A stretch of 64,000 bases of DNA from Pegea sp. RAD2-039 (Eukaryota; Chordata; Thaliacea; Salpida; Salpidae). How positions within the stretch are numbered: the first letter of the stretch is position 1; each line of letters opens with the position of its first letter. Shown in pieces: positions 32,050 to 44,717 of this stretch. The position numbers and the translations under genes were made by a program. The notes beneath the pieces were generated by a model. That model did no database searches. It saw only the letters and a program-made list of their open reading frames with translations, and was not told the origin of the DNA. The stretch is from the NCBI GenBank assembly GCA_034620365.1, contig JAQGEQ010000084.1, forward strand, positions 1,240,001 to 1,304,000, written 5' to 3'.

Positions 32050-35000
32050 ATGAACATTTCACTGCAACATAATCGAAGGTAAATAAATATTATCTATCCT
32101 CCTGTCTCCTTTCAAATCAAATTTTATTACAACTCTTTAATATTTATCTATGTTTTTTCATATTGCTAGATATAGAAATTTTTTTATGATATTTTCTTAA
32201 ATATAATCCAAAAAAGTTTATCTTTCTGAGCTGTTATAACTGATTTCTTAAAACATTTAAATTTTCCATATGAATTAACCTTTACACTAATTTCACAGAA
32301 ATCGTATCAAATTTAAGTTGTTTATTGATTTAAAAACAACTGTTGAATGTATATTAAGTAAAAATTCTACAAATATATGGAATATACATGGAGGTTTTAA
32401 TACCATGGTTATTTGTTTAGAATCTATTCTTCATAATGGTTTTAAATCAATTGTAAGTAAAACAGATTTTGTTTTAAAAGTTATGATTACTTTAAATTTG
32501 TATCATTTATTAGAAATAATTAAAATGGCTTTATCATTTAATTTTTATTATTTAAAAAGCTTTAGCTGGTAAGATTTTGTCACCTTAATCTTAAAAATTC
32601 CTTATTTATTTATCACAGGCTCTATAAAACTTATCTTACAGCACAGACATTTTGTGTGTGTTTGTGATTGACTCTAAATAATTGTTGCTTTATGTAGTAG
32701 TGCTACATAATTAGCTTGATGATAGTGTTTATGCTCCTTAGTTTATGTCATTTTTTTAAACGTTTTTTCTTATGTCACGGTAAACATATTACTATAAAAT
32801 AATTACACTAGTTTAGTCATTAAACTAATATTGTAAAACAATAAAAAGCCAGTTTAAAATAAGAGTTTTTTATTTCGTTAAATAATATCTATGAATATAT
32901 ATTAGTTGTTTTATTACTTGTTTAAAATCTTGTTATTTGCTGTAACAATAATTTTCTATTATTAAATGTTGTACAGAGTGCCAAAAGTGTTTTTACTGAT
33001 TATTGGGCATTTGTGAAGAACCTTGAATGGCTTGATCTGACGCCAACAACCTTTTCTTATAAATCAGTTAACAAAGTTCTCAGCTCTGTATTAAGTGTTC
33101 CAAAGGAAGAAGTTTTAAGGTAACAAACTTATAATCGATTTGTTTATAAACAAATTCGAAAAGAGCTGATTACTTAAAAAATAAACGCCTGACTTTTTAA
33201 ACATGCTTTATAGAAATTTACTTTTGAAAACAATCATCAGTTTCAGTTATTTGATTGAATTTTACAGACATAAAACAGGCCGAATGTGGCTGGAACACAA
33301 TTTGCGCGAATTGACTTTATATCGTCGATTTCAAGCTCTTCTTTCAAACAAGCAGCTTGTAGCTGAGTATTATGAAGGTGATTATTATCGAAGGACTTTT
33401 CTACTTTCAATCTACCTAATATCTCTATTTTATTTTTTATCTGTTTTAGATTGGTCATTTTTGCTTGATACTCGTTATCTTGCTGCATTTTTTACTTGTT
33501 TAAGAGCTTTAGAAGCTAACGACTCAACAATTTTAACAAATCTATCAACAGAAATGGTAACACGTAATAATGAATTTTTTTGAAGTCCTAGTTCTGGTTT
33601 TTTAAATTATTTTATTTTCTGGTGTAATTGTCTGTTTTTTTTTATAATTAAAATCATAAATTAATCGTTCATAAAAAAATAAATTTATAAAATAATTTCT
33701 TCTCATCGACATTTAATCAATTTTATCTCTTTTAGTTCAGAAGCGAAATTTTGGAACACGAACCAGTATCTTCGAAAAAATCTTTACAAAGTATTCAAGA
33801 AAAAAAAGGTCAATAAAAAATTAGCAAATTTAATTCTCTCTTTTTTATTTATTCTAATTTTTAGACATTTTATTCATATGAAAGTTTTTTAATTATGAAT
33901 CAATATAGAATTTTTGAAGCAGTCTTTAGATTTTAGTTAATTTTTTAAAGAACTAGAAAACTTTTTTGTCACGAAATCTGTAAATTGAAGTCACATTTGA
34001 TAATTTCTGCATTTTTTTATAGACTTCTTTAGTGTTCTTTCTTATTTGTTAAAAATTTCATCAAGCATCTTAAACTATGAGATTCCACATTTATTTCTAA
34101 TTAAACTGAATCAATTAAAAAGTTGAATCTTTTGTAGATCGTATTGAATCGAGAACTGCTTCTTCATCTCTCAATTCTAATCTCGATCTGATTCTAAATT
34201 ACGATCAATTTAAAGTAAGATTGACAAAATTGAAATATTTTCAGTAAAACTTTTGAACTTGAATGATTTATAGAAAAAAGAGAAGTTAGAAATAGATTCT
34301 AACTTCTCAGTTTCTCCTCTTTTTGATGATTTAAGTGAAATTGAAGATATAGATGACATTATTTCCATCCACACTCAATTAAATGATCCAAACTTGATTG
34401 CTAGTAGTGGTGGTGGAGAAAATAAAGGTTTATTACCGGATCTAGTGGCATCTGCTGAAGAAGCTATTAGCGTAACATCTTCCTCAAATCCATATCAAAA
34501 GATGAACAATCTCCATCATGAAGGTTTAAAATTGTATTCAGACGTCGACGAATCATCGAATCAAAGTGATTCTCGAATCAATACAAATGATGAATGCGAA
34601 AATTCATTCATCAATCCATCTACTGGTAACTTTCAAATCATCATTCACTCATTGAATCATCAATTTTTCTATTTTTAGCACAGCTTGATTTTGGTTCTTC
34701 AACCAATCAGCTTGTCAGCTTTTTACGAAATCAGGACCTAGCAACTTGTGCTGATATCGATAAAGTAATTTGATCATTTAATTTTGAAACTTCGAATCGA
34801 TTTCATCTGTGATCTTCAGGAGAATGCTCATTTTTCAATCGCTGATTTGATGATAGCAACACTAGAACAATTAAAATATACTCAAAAAATGAAACTGCAC
34901 AACCGGAAAGAGCAATTAGCAAATGAAGAACTCGTAAAAGTCAGTTTAAGGATCTTGAATTCAGCTTCACTGCTTCAACTACTTTCTAATAATTTTTCAT

Positions 35001-37500
35001 CCGTTTCATTCTGATAAATCCTTCAGATAACTTTATAAAGTTTAGTTCGATCTCAACAACATAAACATTTAAAGTTTGGTAAACAGGCATCTTTGCTTCC
35101 AGTCGTATAAAATCTTTTATCAACTCTCTGTCGTGTCACGTGATGAAAACAGTTTTGATATCGACAAGATGTCAAAATTGTTTTTCCATTTACGAATTCG
35201 TACTTCTTATTATGTCGCTTTTGTTTTATTTGAATTATGACATGTAAAGTTACCAGGTGAAGTCTATCAACTAGCTGCTTCATCTGAAATTGTTGTTTTT
35301 TCTTCCAACCATCATATGGCTTCGTCATCAGATTTCACTTTTGTGTTTCTGCTGACAAATTAACCGATTATATTTTATAGGAAAGACCCTCTACATCAGC
35401 TTGTAGTGACAATTCTGATCTAATTTCCACTTCTCTTCATATGTCCGTACCTTCTTCAGTATCAAGCATTTCAGTAAATGATTCAGACAGTTTCAATCTC
35501 AGTAAGGGTCTTGATACCAATTTTCAGGCAAAAAGCAAAAAATCTTTTAAAAATATTTGTTATTTTTTAGAAGGAAATTCTTCACAAGTTTCAACCGAAG
35601 ATGAAAAAGTCTCTAGAAGAGAAACTTTGTAAGTGAAAAAGTTACTTGATTTACTTACAGCAAATTGATATGAGGAACTAAAACAAACCACAAAATAAAT
35701 ATCGTTAATATGGTTTTCATCAACAAAAAAGAAACCCTTTTCTCAATTCCTTCTGCTTCTATTTATATTTATTTTAATGAATTTTTTCTTCAAGTTGCTT
35801 CTTGTATAACAGGGAATCTTTGTCTCATTCTCGCCAACCATCAGCAACAGCTGAAATGATTGCTATTGGCTTACTGGAAACTGTATCAGCCAATCAAAAT
35901 GTTTCTGCTGAACAACTCAAGTTTCTTGTATCTGAAGATGAAGCTCCACAAAAAGTCTGTAAAATCGGCGATTGAAAAGTGTTCAAGTGAAACTCTACAC
36001 AATTTCTCTTTCTATTTAATCAATTTTTTATCAATAAATCCTTTTAGCTTTGAAGATAAATCGATTCCACTGAAATTCAATATCTTCTCTTATCAACAGC
36101 TTCTACCGATTCCAAAGTCCGTTGTTGTTGATTCGCACTTTTGTTCTGTCAAATCAAAATGGTTGCAGGATCAACCAAACGATCCAGTGATCCCAGTAGT
36201 AAGGATTCGGGGCAATAATGAATGGGCGCCTCCCAGACCTCAGATCATCATTAAAGCTCCTAAACATTTGAAACTGAAGAAGGCGATGGAAAAGCAGAAC
36301 AACAGATGTGCTGGGTGTGGAACCTTGACAAGTTCAAGTAAAAACTGATCAATCTAGAATAATCTTCATCTAAATGATCTTTATAGGAGTCTTTAATCGA
36401 CTGCGTTATTGCGAGTATATGGGTAAATACTTCTGCACTTGTTGCCATGACAACAACACCGCTGTGATACCTGCATACGTGTTAGACAAATTCGATTTTT
36501 ACAAGTTAGTATTTCTACAGCCGACTTCTGCACTTCAATTTGCTGCTTCATTTTTTTAGGTACAAAGTTTCCAATTTTAGTTTCAATCATCTTAGGCAAA
36601 TATCAAATGAGCCTCTCTTCAATATTTTCTACATCAATCATAAATTATATAAAAAGATTAGCTCATTGGGCAAAGTTCGGGTTTGTATCTTGCAACTGCA
36701 GTAATCTGTTGGATATTCAACTAAATCTTGTAGATTCTTCGCGAACAACTGCCCGGGCTTCATCTTTATATTAAAACTTGTCGATTTTCTGATTCTGTTG
36801 AGCTGATATCACAAATAAATTCGAAAAGTAAATCAAATATTTCAGATTTTTACAACAAAATAAATGATGCATGGATAAGATTCAACAAACTCCATATAAT
36901 ACTTCTTTGGTGTTTTTTTTACTTTTGTTTTTATTTATGTAGCTGATGACGATTCTACAAAACCTTCAGTCAAGCAAATATTTGAACAATTACCAAAACA
37001 TTTTTTCAATGATGATTTTGATGTTTTCTCCTTAAATGATTTAATTTCTTGTAAAAATGGAAAACTACTACCTATTGTGAAGCAGGCAATTGAATCTGCA
37101 ACTCTTCATTTAGAAAATTGTCAAGTAAAATTTGAATTATTTCATGAATTTTTGATTCAACTAAAATAAATTTCTGTTTTATATTTGTTTAAATTTCTGA
37201 ACTATTTTTATCAAATAATTTTTTCGATTTTTTTTTTGTAAAACTTCAGATGTAACTTTTTTTAAATCTTTAATTTGATTGGGAATCAGTGATTTTATAT
37301 AAATAACTTTTTACATGATATGTCTTCCACAGCTTTGTAGTATGAAAGGATTTATTTGTGAGTTTTGTGATGATGAAAAGGAAATTATTTTTCCTCATCA
37401 AGCTCATACATTTATATGTACAAAATGTAAATCTTGTTTTCATATCAAATGCTGCCAAGAATTACCTTGTCCAAAATGTGAACGTTTAAAATTGAGGTGA
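32050..37500 (+). CDS. RUBCN: Rubicon (RUN domain and Rubicon-homology domain protein)
   Basis: Nineteen exons splice in phase to 830 residues: 32050-32078, 32299-32452, 32977-33119, 33268-33377, 33450-33556, 33736-33808, 34138-34214, 34274-34625, 34679-34764, 34820-34939, 35381-35501, 35571-35628, 35813-35954, 36100-36337, 36387-36504, 36560-36680, 36734-36827, 36943-37124, 37333-37500. Residues about 10-180 form a RUN domain ([24 protein letters not shown]). The middle is Ser-rich and has the conserved [19 protein letters not shown] helix. The C-terminal third, from LLPIPK (525) on, is a Rubicon-homology domain with CAGC, YFCTCC, CEFC, CTKC and CPKC zinc pairs and the [10 protein letters not shown] motif. 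Rubicon binds Rab7 and the VPS34 complex and restrains autophagosome maturation. The first exon (29 bases) is inferred from phase and an ATG only. Confidence 0.9.
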
Positions 37501-39569
37501 AAATCTTCTAATTTTCGACTAACTATTTAAATGAATTAACAAATTTTATATAAATAGAAAGATAATAAATAAAAAGTTCAATGCAAAGCAGGAACTGATA
37601 AATATTGTTTTGAATTCTATTTAGTTTTTTTTTCACTTTTTCATTTTCAATGTTTTTTTCCAGAAAACAAAAAATGTCACAAAATTAAAGAAGAATTTGA
37701 AATTTGTTTGAAATCGATTATCACATATCAGTGCAATAACTTGTGTGCAATTAATGTCTTGCCTCTTTTCGTCTTTATTATGTCACCGTTGAATCTCATC
37801 TTTGATATTGAAGTATTTTTTCTGATCATCTGCAATTGGATTCTTATAATTCAATAAGATTTCTTGAAATGTTTAGAAGCCAACAGTTTTCACAATTATT
37901 TCGTCATCTATTTATGAGAAGTCTTATGTGCCTTCAATAAAAATCTACAATTATTAAAGTTAATTTTTAGACTTATTTTGTTAAAACTTTTTTTTCGATG
38001 TTATCAATTTAATATCAACAGGTCACGTGGTCGTGAGCTTGAAACAAACTTATTTAATTTTGTTATCAAATTTGTTTACTGTTCAAGTCCTGTAGGAATT
38101 TTTTGAACATTCAACAAAAACAGTTTTTAAATCCACAATTGAATCATCACATCGGTAAAGCTACTTCTGTCTCTGGAAGATAACAAACCATCTTTCATTC
38201 CATTCTCTAAACTTTTGATCATATTCAGAACTCTCTAACATGAATATTTTATATAAAAAAGCCAGAAGAACTTGCAATCAGGTGTTGACGGTTGAGAAAA
38301 GTCTCTTTAAACATTTTTATTTAAAACTTAAGACCTTGACAAGCTTTCACACTACCATTTAGGTAAATGCTCTGATGAGCGTAATTGAAAATCTCTCTCA
38401 GACATAAGATTTATTCGTCAAATAAGTTTTCTGAGCTTAAGGTTGTTGAATGAAAAGTTGTTTCAACTCCAGGCACTAAGTTGAGGACAAATAGTTTTTT
38501 TTTTAACCTTAAATATCCATACTAGGTTCGAGTTAACTTTAGTTCCAGAAGTTTTTGGAAAGTTTAGTAAGGAATTTGTTTGAAAAAGTTGTGCAAGATG
38601 AAAAACACTGTGTTATACCAAATTATCAAAGCTTCTTAAACTTTATGTTTAAATTCTATAGTATTTATGGTTTGTATAAAACTTTAAAGGTGTTTTGCAG
38701 AGAATTTCAGGTTGTTATGATAATGAATCGGTACATAGAGCTTTATTCAGATTATTAAGATGACCAACAACAATGACAAGTATACTAACGATACACGTTA
38801 CCCACAACACAACCTATTCCCCAAAATATCTTTGTTTATATCGGCTGTATGAAAAAATCAGATTGATAAATAAATGAAATTAATAAATCAGATTGAATTA
38901 ATTGCCTTTGTTTGCAGTTTCTTTAAAAGTTAATTCTATGTTTTTCCTTTTCATAAAAGTGATTTTGTCAAATGCAATTGATATTTAGTTTAATTATTAA
39001 TATTGACAGTTTTGATATTTTAAATCTTTTCAAAAGAAAGCGACAGCAATCAGCTAAAAACACGTCCTGAATTTATACTATGAGTTTTGTGTAAGAATCA
39101 TTGAGAATTAATTCCGAATGACATTTATGTTTTAGGAACTATACTTCATTAAATTTAGTGATCTTAATCTAGCCATACGTGTATAGTGTACAGGTTGAGT
39201 TTTCCAAGTATCCAACAAATATTTGTAAGCTTTTTAATTACTAGTTTTATTATTGAAAATAATAATTCATTATTTAAAACAATATTCATGATTAATCTAA
39301 ATATAGGGTTAGATTAATGTTCAATGGAATTGCTGCTTAAGATAATTTTTACAAGTGGTTAAAAAACTTTCAAGGAAATCAAAACAAAAAAGGTGGATAA
39401 TAATTGGCATTTATATAGTTATGAATATAAACAAACATGAGGAAATGCATAATATCTAATAGATTATATGTAGCAAGCTTAATAATTATGTCGTCATAAT
39501 ACATGAATCACAAGTTTGTTAAGATTATATAGTTTCATTTCTTTCTTTTTCATACAGATATATCAAGAA
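37501..39569. other. Intergenic stretch
   Basis: AT-rich. A 67-codon frame at 38555-38758 has no recognisable motif, no flanking splice structure I can support, and is not called. Confidence 0.5.
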
Positions 39570-41074
39570 ATGGAGAGATTTATAGCTCTGTTTCAATCTA
39601 AAAGGTAAATATACATTTATAATATCTTTTGTTTTTTATTAATTGTATTTCTATTAATACTAAATGTTATTTTAGGGAAATATCACTGCTATTTGTTGGT
39701 CTTGATGGCAGTGGAAAGACCACACTATTGAACAGGTTGGCTGGTTTACCAGTCACTAATACTATCTCTACAGTTGGTTTAAATACCCTTAAAATCAGAA
39801 AAGGTTAAAAAAAGTTCTTAGTTATAACAATAGTTATAATTATCATCATGTGTTAACAAATATTTCTGTTTTTATGTCTATAGGTCGCTATGACATTAGT
39901 CTTTTGGATTTAGGTGGTGCAGAATCTATAAGAGACTTATGGGAAAACTTTTATGCTGAAGCTCATGGCATAATCTTTGTTTTGGATTCTGCAAATTTAT
40001 TTCGAATTCTTGAAGCTAAAAAAGCCTTGCAAAAATTATTAAATAACAAAACAATTAAAGATAAGCCAATCTTAATGTGAGTGATTTGTAAACTGGGCTA
40101 TTATTTATAATTAATTGTTTTTATCTCTGAAATTTCAATTTCAGCTATGCTAATAAAAAAGATCTACCTGAGTCGATGACTATGGTACAGATCAAAAAGT
40201 GGTTTGAAATTGAGGACCTGCAAAAAGATCAACTTTTCCATGTGGTAATTACTTCTGATATCAATTATAAATCTTATAATATCAATATGAATATGAGACA
40301 ATAACGATTTTTATAATACTCATTATATAGATTTACCAGTGGATACCCATATAATTATTATATTTTCTACAAGTTGATAATTAGTAGCATTCAGCAATTA
40401 GAAACATTATAAGCACGATTTATCTTTGAGTCCTAATACTTATATTTTTGATTATGTGATAAATGGTTCAATAAAATGTTAATTTATAAAAAGGTTAGAG
40501 TTTCTGCCATGAAAAATAAGTCCGTGAATCATGGGGTAAAACGGTTGCTAAAAAGTATTGGAAAACGTTACAAAGATTTACAAAAAAAGGTTGAAGAAGA
40601 AGTTGAAGAAGAAAAAATTAATATTAAAAAGGAATTAGCTGAGAAACAGGCAAAAGCGAAAGAAAAGTTAGTATTGCTTGTTTAAGCCTTTAAAAAGTTT
40701 ATTTTTAACTGTTTAAGAATAGTCAGCAAAAGCCAAGAAAAACAGAAGAAAATGTGAACCATAAAAGTATTTTGAAGATATCTCGATCAGAAGAACGAGC
40801 GGACGGTTTCTTTAGATCTAAAATTCTTAAAATACAAGGCACTAATGGTAAAAATTTAGCTGGTTAATAGCAAATATTTCAAAAAAACTGAAGTTACTTA
40901 AAAAAATCTTATTCTGTAGATATTGGAAAGAAAGCAAAGAAAAAGAGAAAGAAAAGGCGAAATAGAAACAGAGTTAGCCCAATAAATGATAGTGAAGTAA
41001 AAAATAGCGCAGTTCTACCTTCTCACTCAAATCCTAATCTTGCTACGTTTTATGTGAATCACAACGTTCAATAA
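39570..41074 (+). CDS. ARL13-type small GTPase
   Basis: Seven exons give 302 residues in phase: 39570-39604, 39676-39803, 39884-40076, 40145-40244, 40494-40666, 40723-40847, 40920-41074. Residues 1-170 are an ARF-like G domain: GLDGSGKT (20-27), a TVGLN switch I, DLGGAE in switch II, and NKKD (122-125). The usual catalytic Gln of switch II is Ala, in line with ARL13 proteins, which also lack it. A long helical Lys/Glu-rich coiled-coil (KKVEEEVEEEK...KQAKAKEK) follows, as in ARL13B. The tail is basic and contains RVSP (269-272), fitting the RVxP ciliary targeting motif. ARL13B works in the ciliary membrane as an exchange factor for ARL3. The N-terminus lacks the cysteines that anchor ARL13B by palmitoylation. 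Confidence 0.85.
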
Positions 41075-42099
41075 ATGTTTAGCTACAAAAGGATTACAAA
41101 ACTTTGATTGAAAAGTTAGTCTTTTGTTACGTTTACTCAAAATATATTTTCCTAGAGTTGAAACTTTTTTAGATTCCATATTCTTAGTATGTTAAGAAAC
41201 TTTGAGGTGAAATGTTTGAAAAGCTGAAAATTTGCTTTAATTGTCTTTATACCAAGTTCATAAAAATGATGAATATCTTTAAAAGAACTCTGTTTTGATT
41301 TTTGAAGTAAAATGTACTGGGCAACTGAAAAATAAAATTTAATTAAATTTTTTAAGCTTTAAAGGTTTTTTTTATTTTACAAACTAGCTTCGCACTGATA
41401 ATATAGTTGCATCCATATTTTCTATCCTTTTTCATAAAATTATAAAATATAAAAATAGTAAAATATTTATTATTTACAAAATTCAAACTTTTAGTAATCG
41501 TTTGAATTTAGTTGCTTCAAGAAACTATAATTTTTTGATATAATATTTTTCGAAATTAGTTTTTAACAGTGATGAATGAATAGACATAAAGCTATGTAAT
41601 AATAAACAGCAAGCTGTTAAACTTCATAAACTTTTGGGTCAAATAATTTTTTTAATTAGATTTCTGATGTTTTAAACCAAACTTTACAGTAAGGTTAGAA
41701 ATAATCTGAAATATGATTTTATTTTCTAATACAGTTTATCTAAAATGTTCACCTTATTAATTAAGAAAAAAACTTAGAAATTATCTGAATTTAATGATTG
41801 GATAGCCTGGAGCTAATACGAAGATAGTATTCGTACACCATCAGTCACTACGAAAAAAATTAAGAAAGAATTTTATTTGGTTTAATACAGAAGCAAAACT
41901 AATGATTTGACTAGCTTCATCACCATCAACCTTGAAATAATGATACAAGAATTGCGCGTTTGTAATCAAGTTTATTAAAGTTGGATAACAAAAAATAGTT
42001 TAAAGTAGAATTTTAAGTAGTACAGATTTAGCATCAAAATAAGTAAACCAATTTCTAAACCTTTAGTATCTTTCACCGACCAACTATAACTCGTTTTGA
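41075..42099. other. Intergenic stretch
   Basis: AT-rich, nothing recognised. Confidence 0.45.
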
Positions 42100-42294
42100 T
42101 TGCTAAAAGAATCATTTACAAAAATTAAGGAAACAAATCTGGCTCAAAAAAGGTATAAAGATCTAGTAAAACTGTCGTTGAAGCAGCTAGGTCTTTGTAC
42201 TGTACCTGCACTATTCTCACTTATCTCAACTTACAACCTACTTTGTGCAGCTTTGAGAAAAGCATCAACAGTGTTTCAGTCAAGCCAGAGCTGA
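42100..42294 (+). mobile_element. RTE-type LINE C-terminal fragment
   Basis: The 64-codon frame reads AQKRYKDLVKLSLKQLGL and ends ALRKASTVFQSSQS. This resembles the conserved C-terminus of RTE-like polyproteins (KRYKD.LK..LK..G, then R.W...LRKG...FE). The tryptophan-containing middle is damaged. No upstream RT is visible, so it is a 5'-truncated or rearranged piece. Confidence 0.5.
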
Positions 42295-44435
42295 TGATGC
42301 AGATAAGGAAGAAAGTACAAGGAAGATAAAAGTATCACGATCACTAAGAAATCTCAGTTGCTTCTTTGTAAAATATGCGACCGGGTGTGATTTTACGTAT
42401 TCGCTTGTTTATTCACAAAGATGCCTGCCTAAAAGAAAATAAACTGTGATACTATACATCCTAATTGTCTCCTTTTCTCGGTGTAACTTTCCTACATGTT
42501 TCCTTTCTCGCAAGGTTATCTATTCCATATCTTCTGGCCTCAAAGCACTATCAATAAATCATTTTAAGTAATATTTGTATTAGAATAAAAAGTGAAATCA
42601 AAGAGTAAAATTTGAAAAGTTATGAGTTCATAACTTTGAAGTAGAATTTATACTTTCTTTTATTTGGGAGTCAAGGTAAAAAATGTAATCAATCTTATTT
42701 GTATTTTCGGCAACATGCATTATTTTTAGAGATTATTTACAGTCTGCAAAAAATATAACTTATTAGAAAAAGTAATAGAAGTCAAATCTATGTCACTGAA
42801 AACTTTTATAGCTCGAATCTTTATGGTTTATACTGACTAAGAGTGTCCCGATAAATCTGTAAAATTTTGATCGTTGTCATATGAGCTTTACCATTCAATG
42901 AAAAAAAACGTTCAGGAAAAATTTAGAAATTACTGGGCAGTTATATTCTTTTAGTATGATAAAGGTATTTTTATTTTCAAGCATCTCCAGATATCACTTA
43001 TCTTTCAAATGGTTTTAAGTACTGCAATTAGCTCAGCCTCTCCAAAGAAATTATAAAGACTTTAGAAACGATTAGCAACAATTCAACGAACACTAAAACA
43101 GATAGTTGTATGTTAAAAGTAAAAAAGATAAATATTTTTATAATAAAATTATTAACTTGAACATATGATTTACTCACAGTAATTTATTTAAAAACTAAAA
43201 ATCAATTTTTTTTTATAATTTTTTATAGACAAAGTCCATAAAGTAAAATTTTTCTCAGTTTCATGGAACATACGGAATTTGAATTTAAATTAACCATTTG
43301 CCAGTAAACTTAATTTACTGGTCTAATTTATAGTTTACTTATTTTAAAAAATGACCATCTATTTTAGTTTTAACAAACTTTTTTTATATTAATGACTAAA
43401 ACTTCTCTATTTCTTATGTTTTTACTTTAACAAGTTTTAATCTAATTTCAGATTTAATATTATTTTTTTCTTACTTTTTAGGAACAACAATTTTTAATGC
43501 CCTTTAATATTTAACTATATTAAAATGTGTTTACGACCAATTAATTAATTAAATGATTGTGCAAAATAACAATTGAACTGTATAAATTATTCTTTATCTT
43601 AAAATATAAATAAGGTTTATTTGAGAAGTTCTCTGTATGATCTTAATCACCAATCAAAATTATTAAATAATTTTATAATGATAAACTTCATAAAAGATCA
43701 TAAACATGATTGAATTAGGATAATAATTTGTGGTAAAATGTCTTAATTTTTTTAATTTAGTGATCATATATCAACTTGAGTCATCATTGATAATTTATTA
43801 GAATTATTTTTGAGAATATTCTTAAGTTTAGCCATTATATTTTTGAAACTTAATTTTTCTTGATGCATTTCTATTAATTTTTTTTTTCATTTAAAAGATG
43901 ATTTTAATTTTAGTGTTATAACAAAGTTTACTTAATAAGTTATATATAAAATTTGGTTTTGTTTCTGTTTATCAGATACTTTTTTAAACATTTTTGTCAC
44001 ATACAATATTTTTATTATCAATTGTATCAAATATTTGAAAAGTAGGTTGCTATAGACTTCATTATAGTTATTTATGATTTCTTTTAATTGCTTGTCTATT
44101 CATCAAGCTTATTTAAATATCTTCAAATGAGTAAAATTACTATTTAATTAAAGTATAGTAAAAATATTTACATTATAATCTTAGAAAATAATTATCTGAT
44201 ATTTAATAACAAGTTCATGTTATTCTGTATAATTCTTTATTTAGATAAGTTATGTGACCTAAATTTGTGTTATCTGTTTTAATGTAAATTGTTTAATTAT
44301 CTGATACTGTTTAACTAGTCTATATTGCTAATTTTTCAGTTTGTCTTAATTAGAAGATTATTACAGTATTTTTCTTTTTTTTAATATTATTATAATTCTA
44401 TGTAATTGTTCACTGTTAGACTGTTAGTGAGTTTT
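42295..44435. other. Intergenic stretch
   Basis: AT-rich with long poly-T and poly-A runs. No frame, RNA gene or repeat recognised. Confidence 0.45.
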
Positions 44436-44439
44436 GAGG

Positions 44440-44574
44440 ACTACCAAAATGCCATTTGTTACATATTTTTCTTTATATATTTCTAACTTAATATATGTTA
44501 TTTGTGAGAATGTGTGTTAGCAAGAGGTGATCTCTTTAGGCACCTTCCTTCTCATTTATTAAAATAAATAAATG
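44440..44574 (+). mobile_element. Short LINE-tail-like repeat, copy C
   Basis: Plus orientation: CATTTGTTACATATTTTTC, then TATGTTATTTGTGAGAATG, TGTGTTAGCAAGAGGTGATC, TTTAGGCACCTTCCTTCTC and ATTAAAATAAATAAATG. It aligns with the reverse complement of copies A and B and ends about 140 bases upstream of CDC20. Confidence 0.55.
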
Positions 44575-44717
44575 TAGTTACATTTGTTATTACAACTATA
44601 AAGATTTAAAATGTTATTTCACAGTAAAAGTTATAATTTGTTCAAGTTTTTAGGATTTTATACTACGTAAAAAATAAGTATTAATTATTCGTTTGTATAA
44701 GATTGCATAACTAAAAA

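Noticed and set aside
32318-32572. 84-residue frame as a gene of its own
   Set aside because: It is the second Rubicon exon (RUN domain start) read past its GTAAGT donor into the intron.
35860-36348. 162-codon frame inside Rubicon
   Set aside because: It reads through the intron 35955-36099; the true exon starts at 36100 with LLPIPK, which restores the family sequence.
38555-38758. 67-codon plus-strand frame between Rubicon and ARL13
   Set aside because: No recognised domain and no phase-compatible neighbouring exon.
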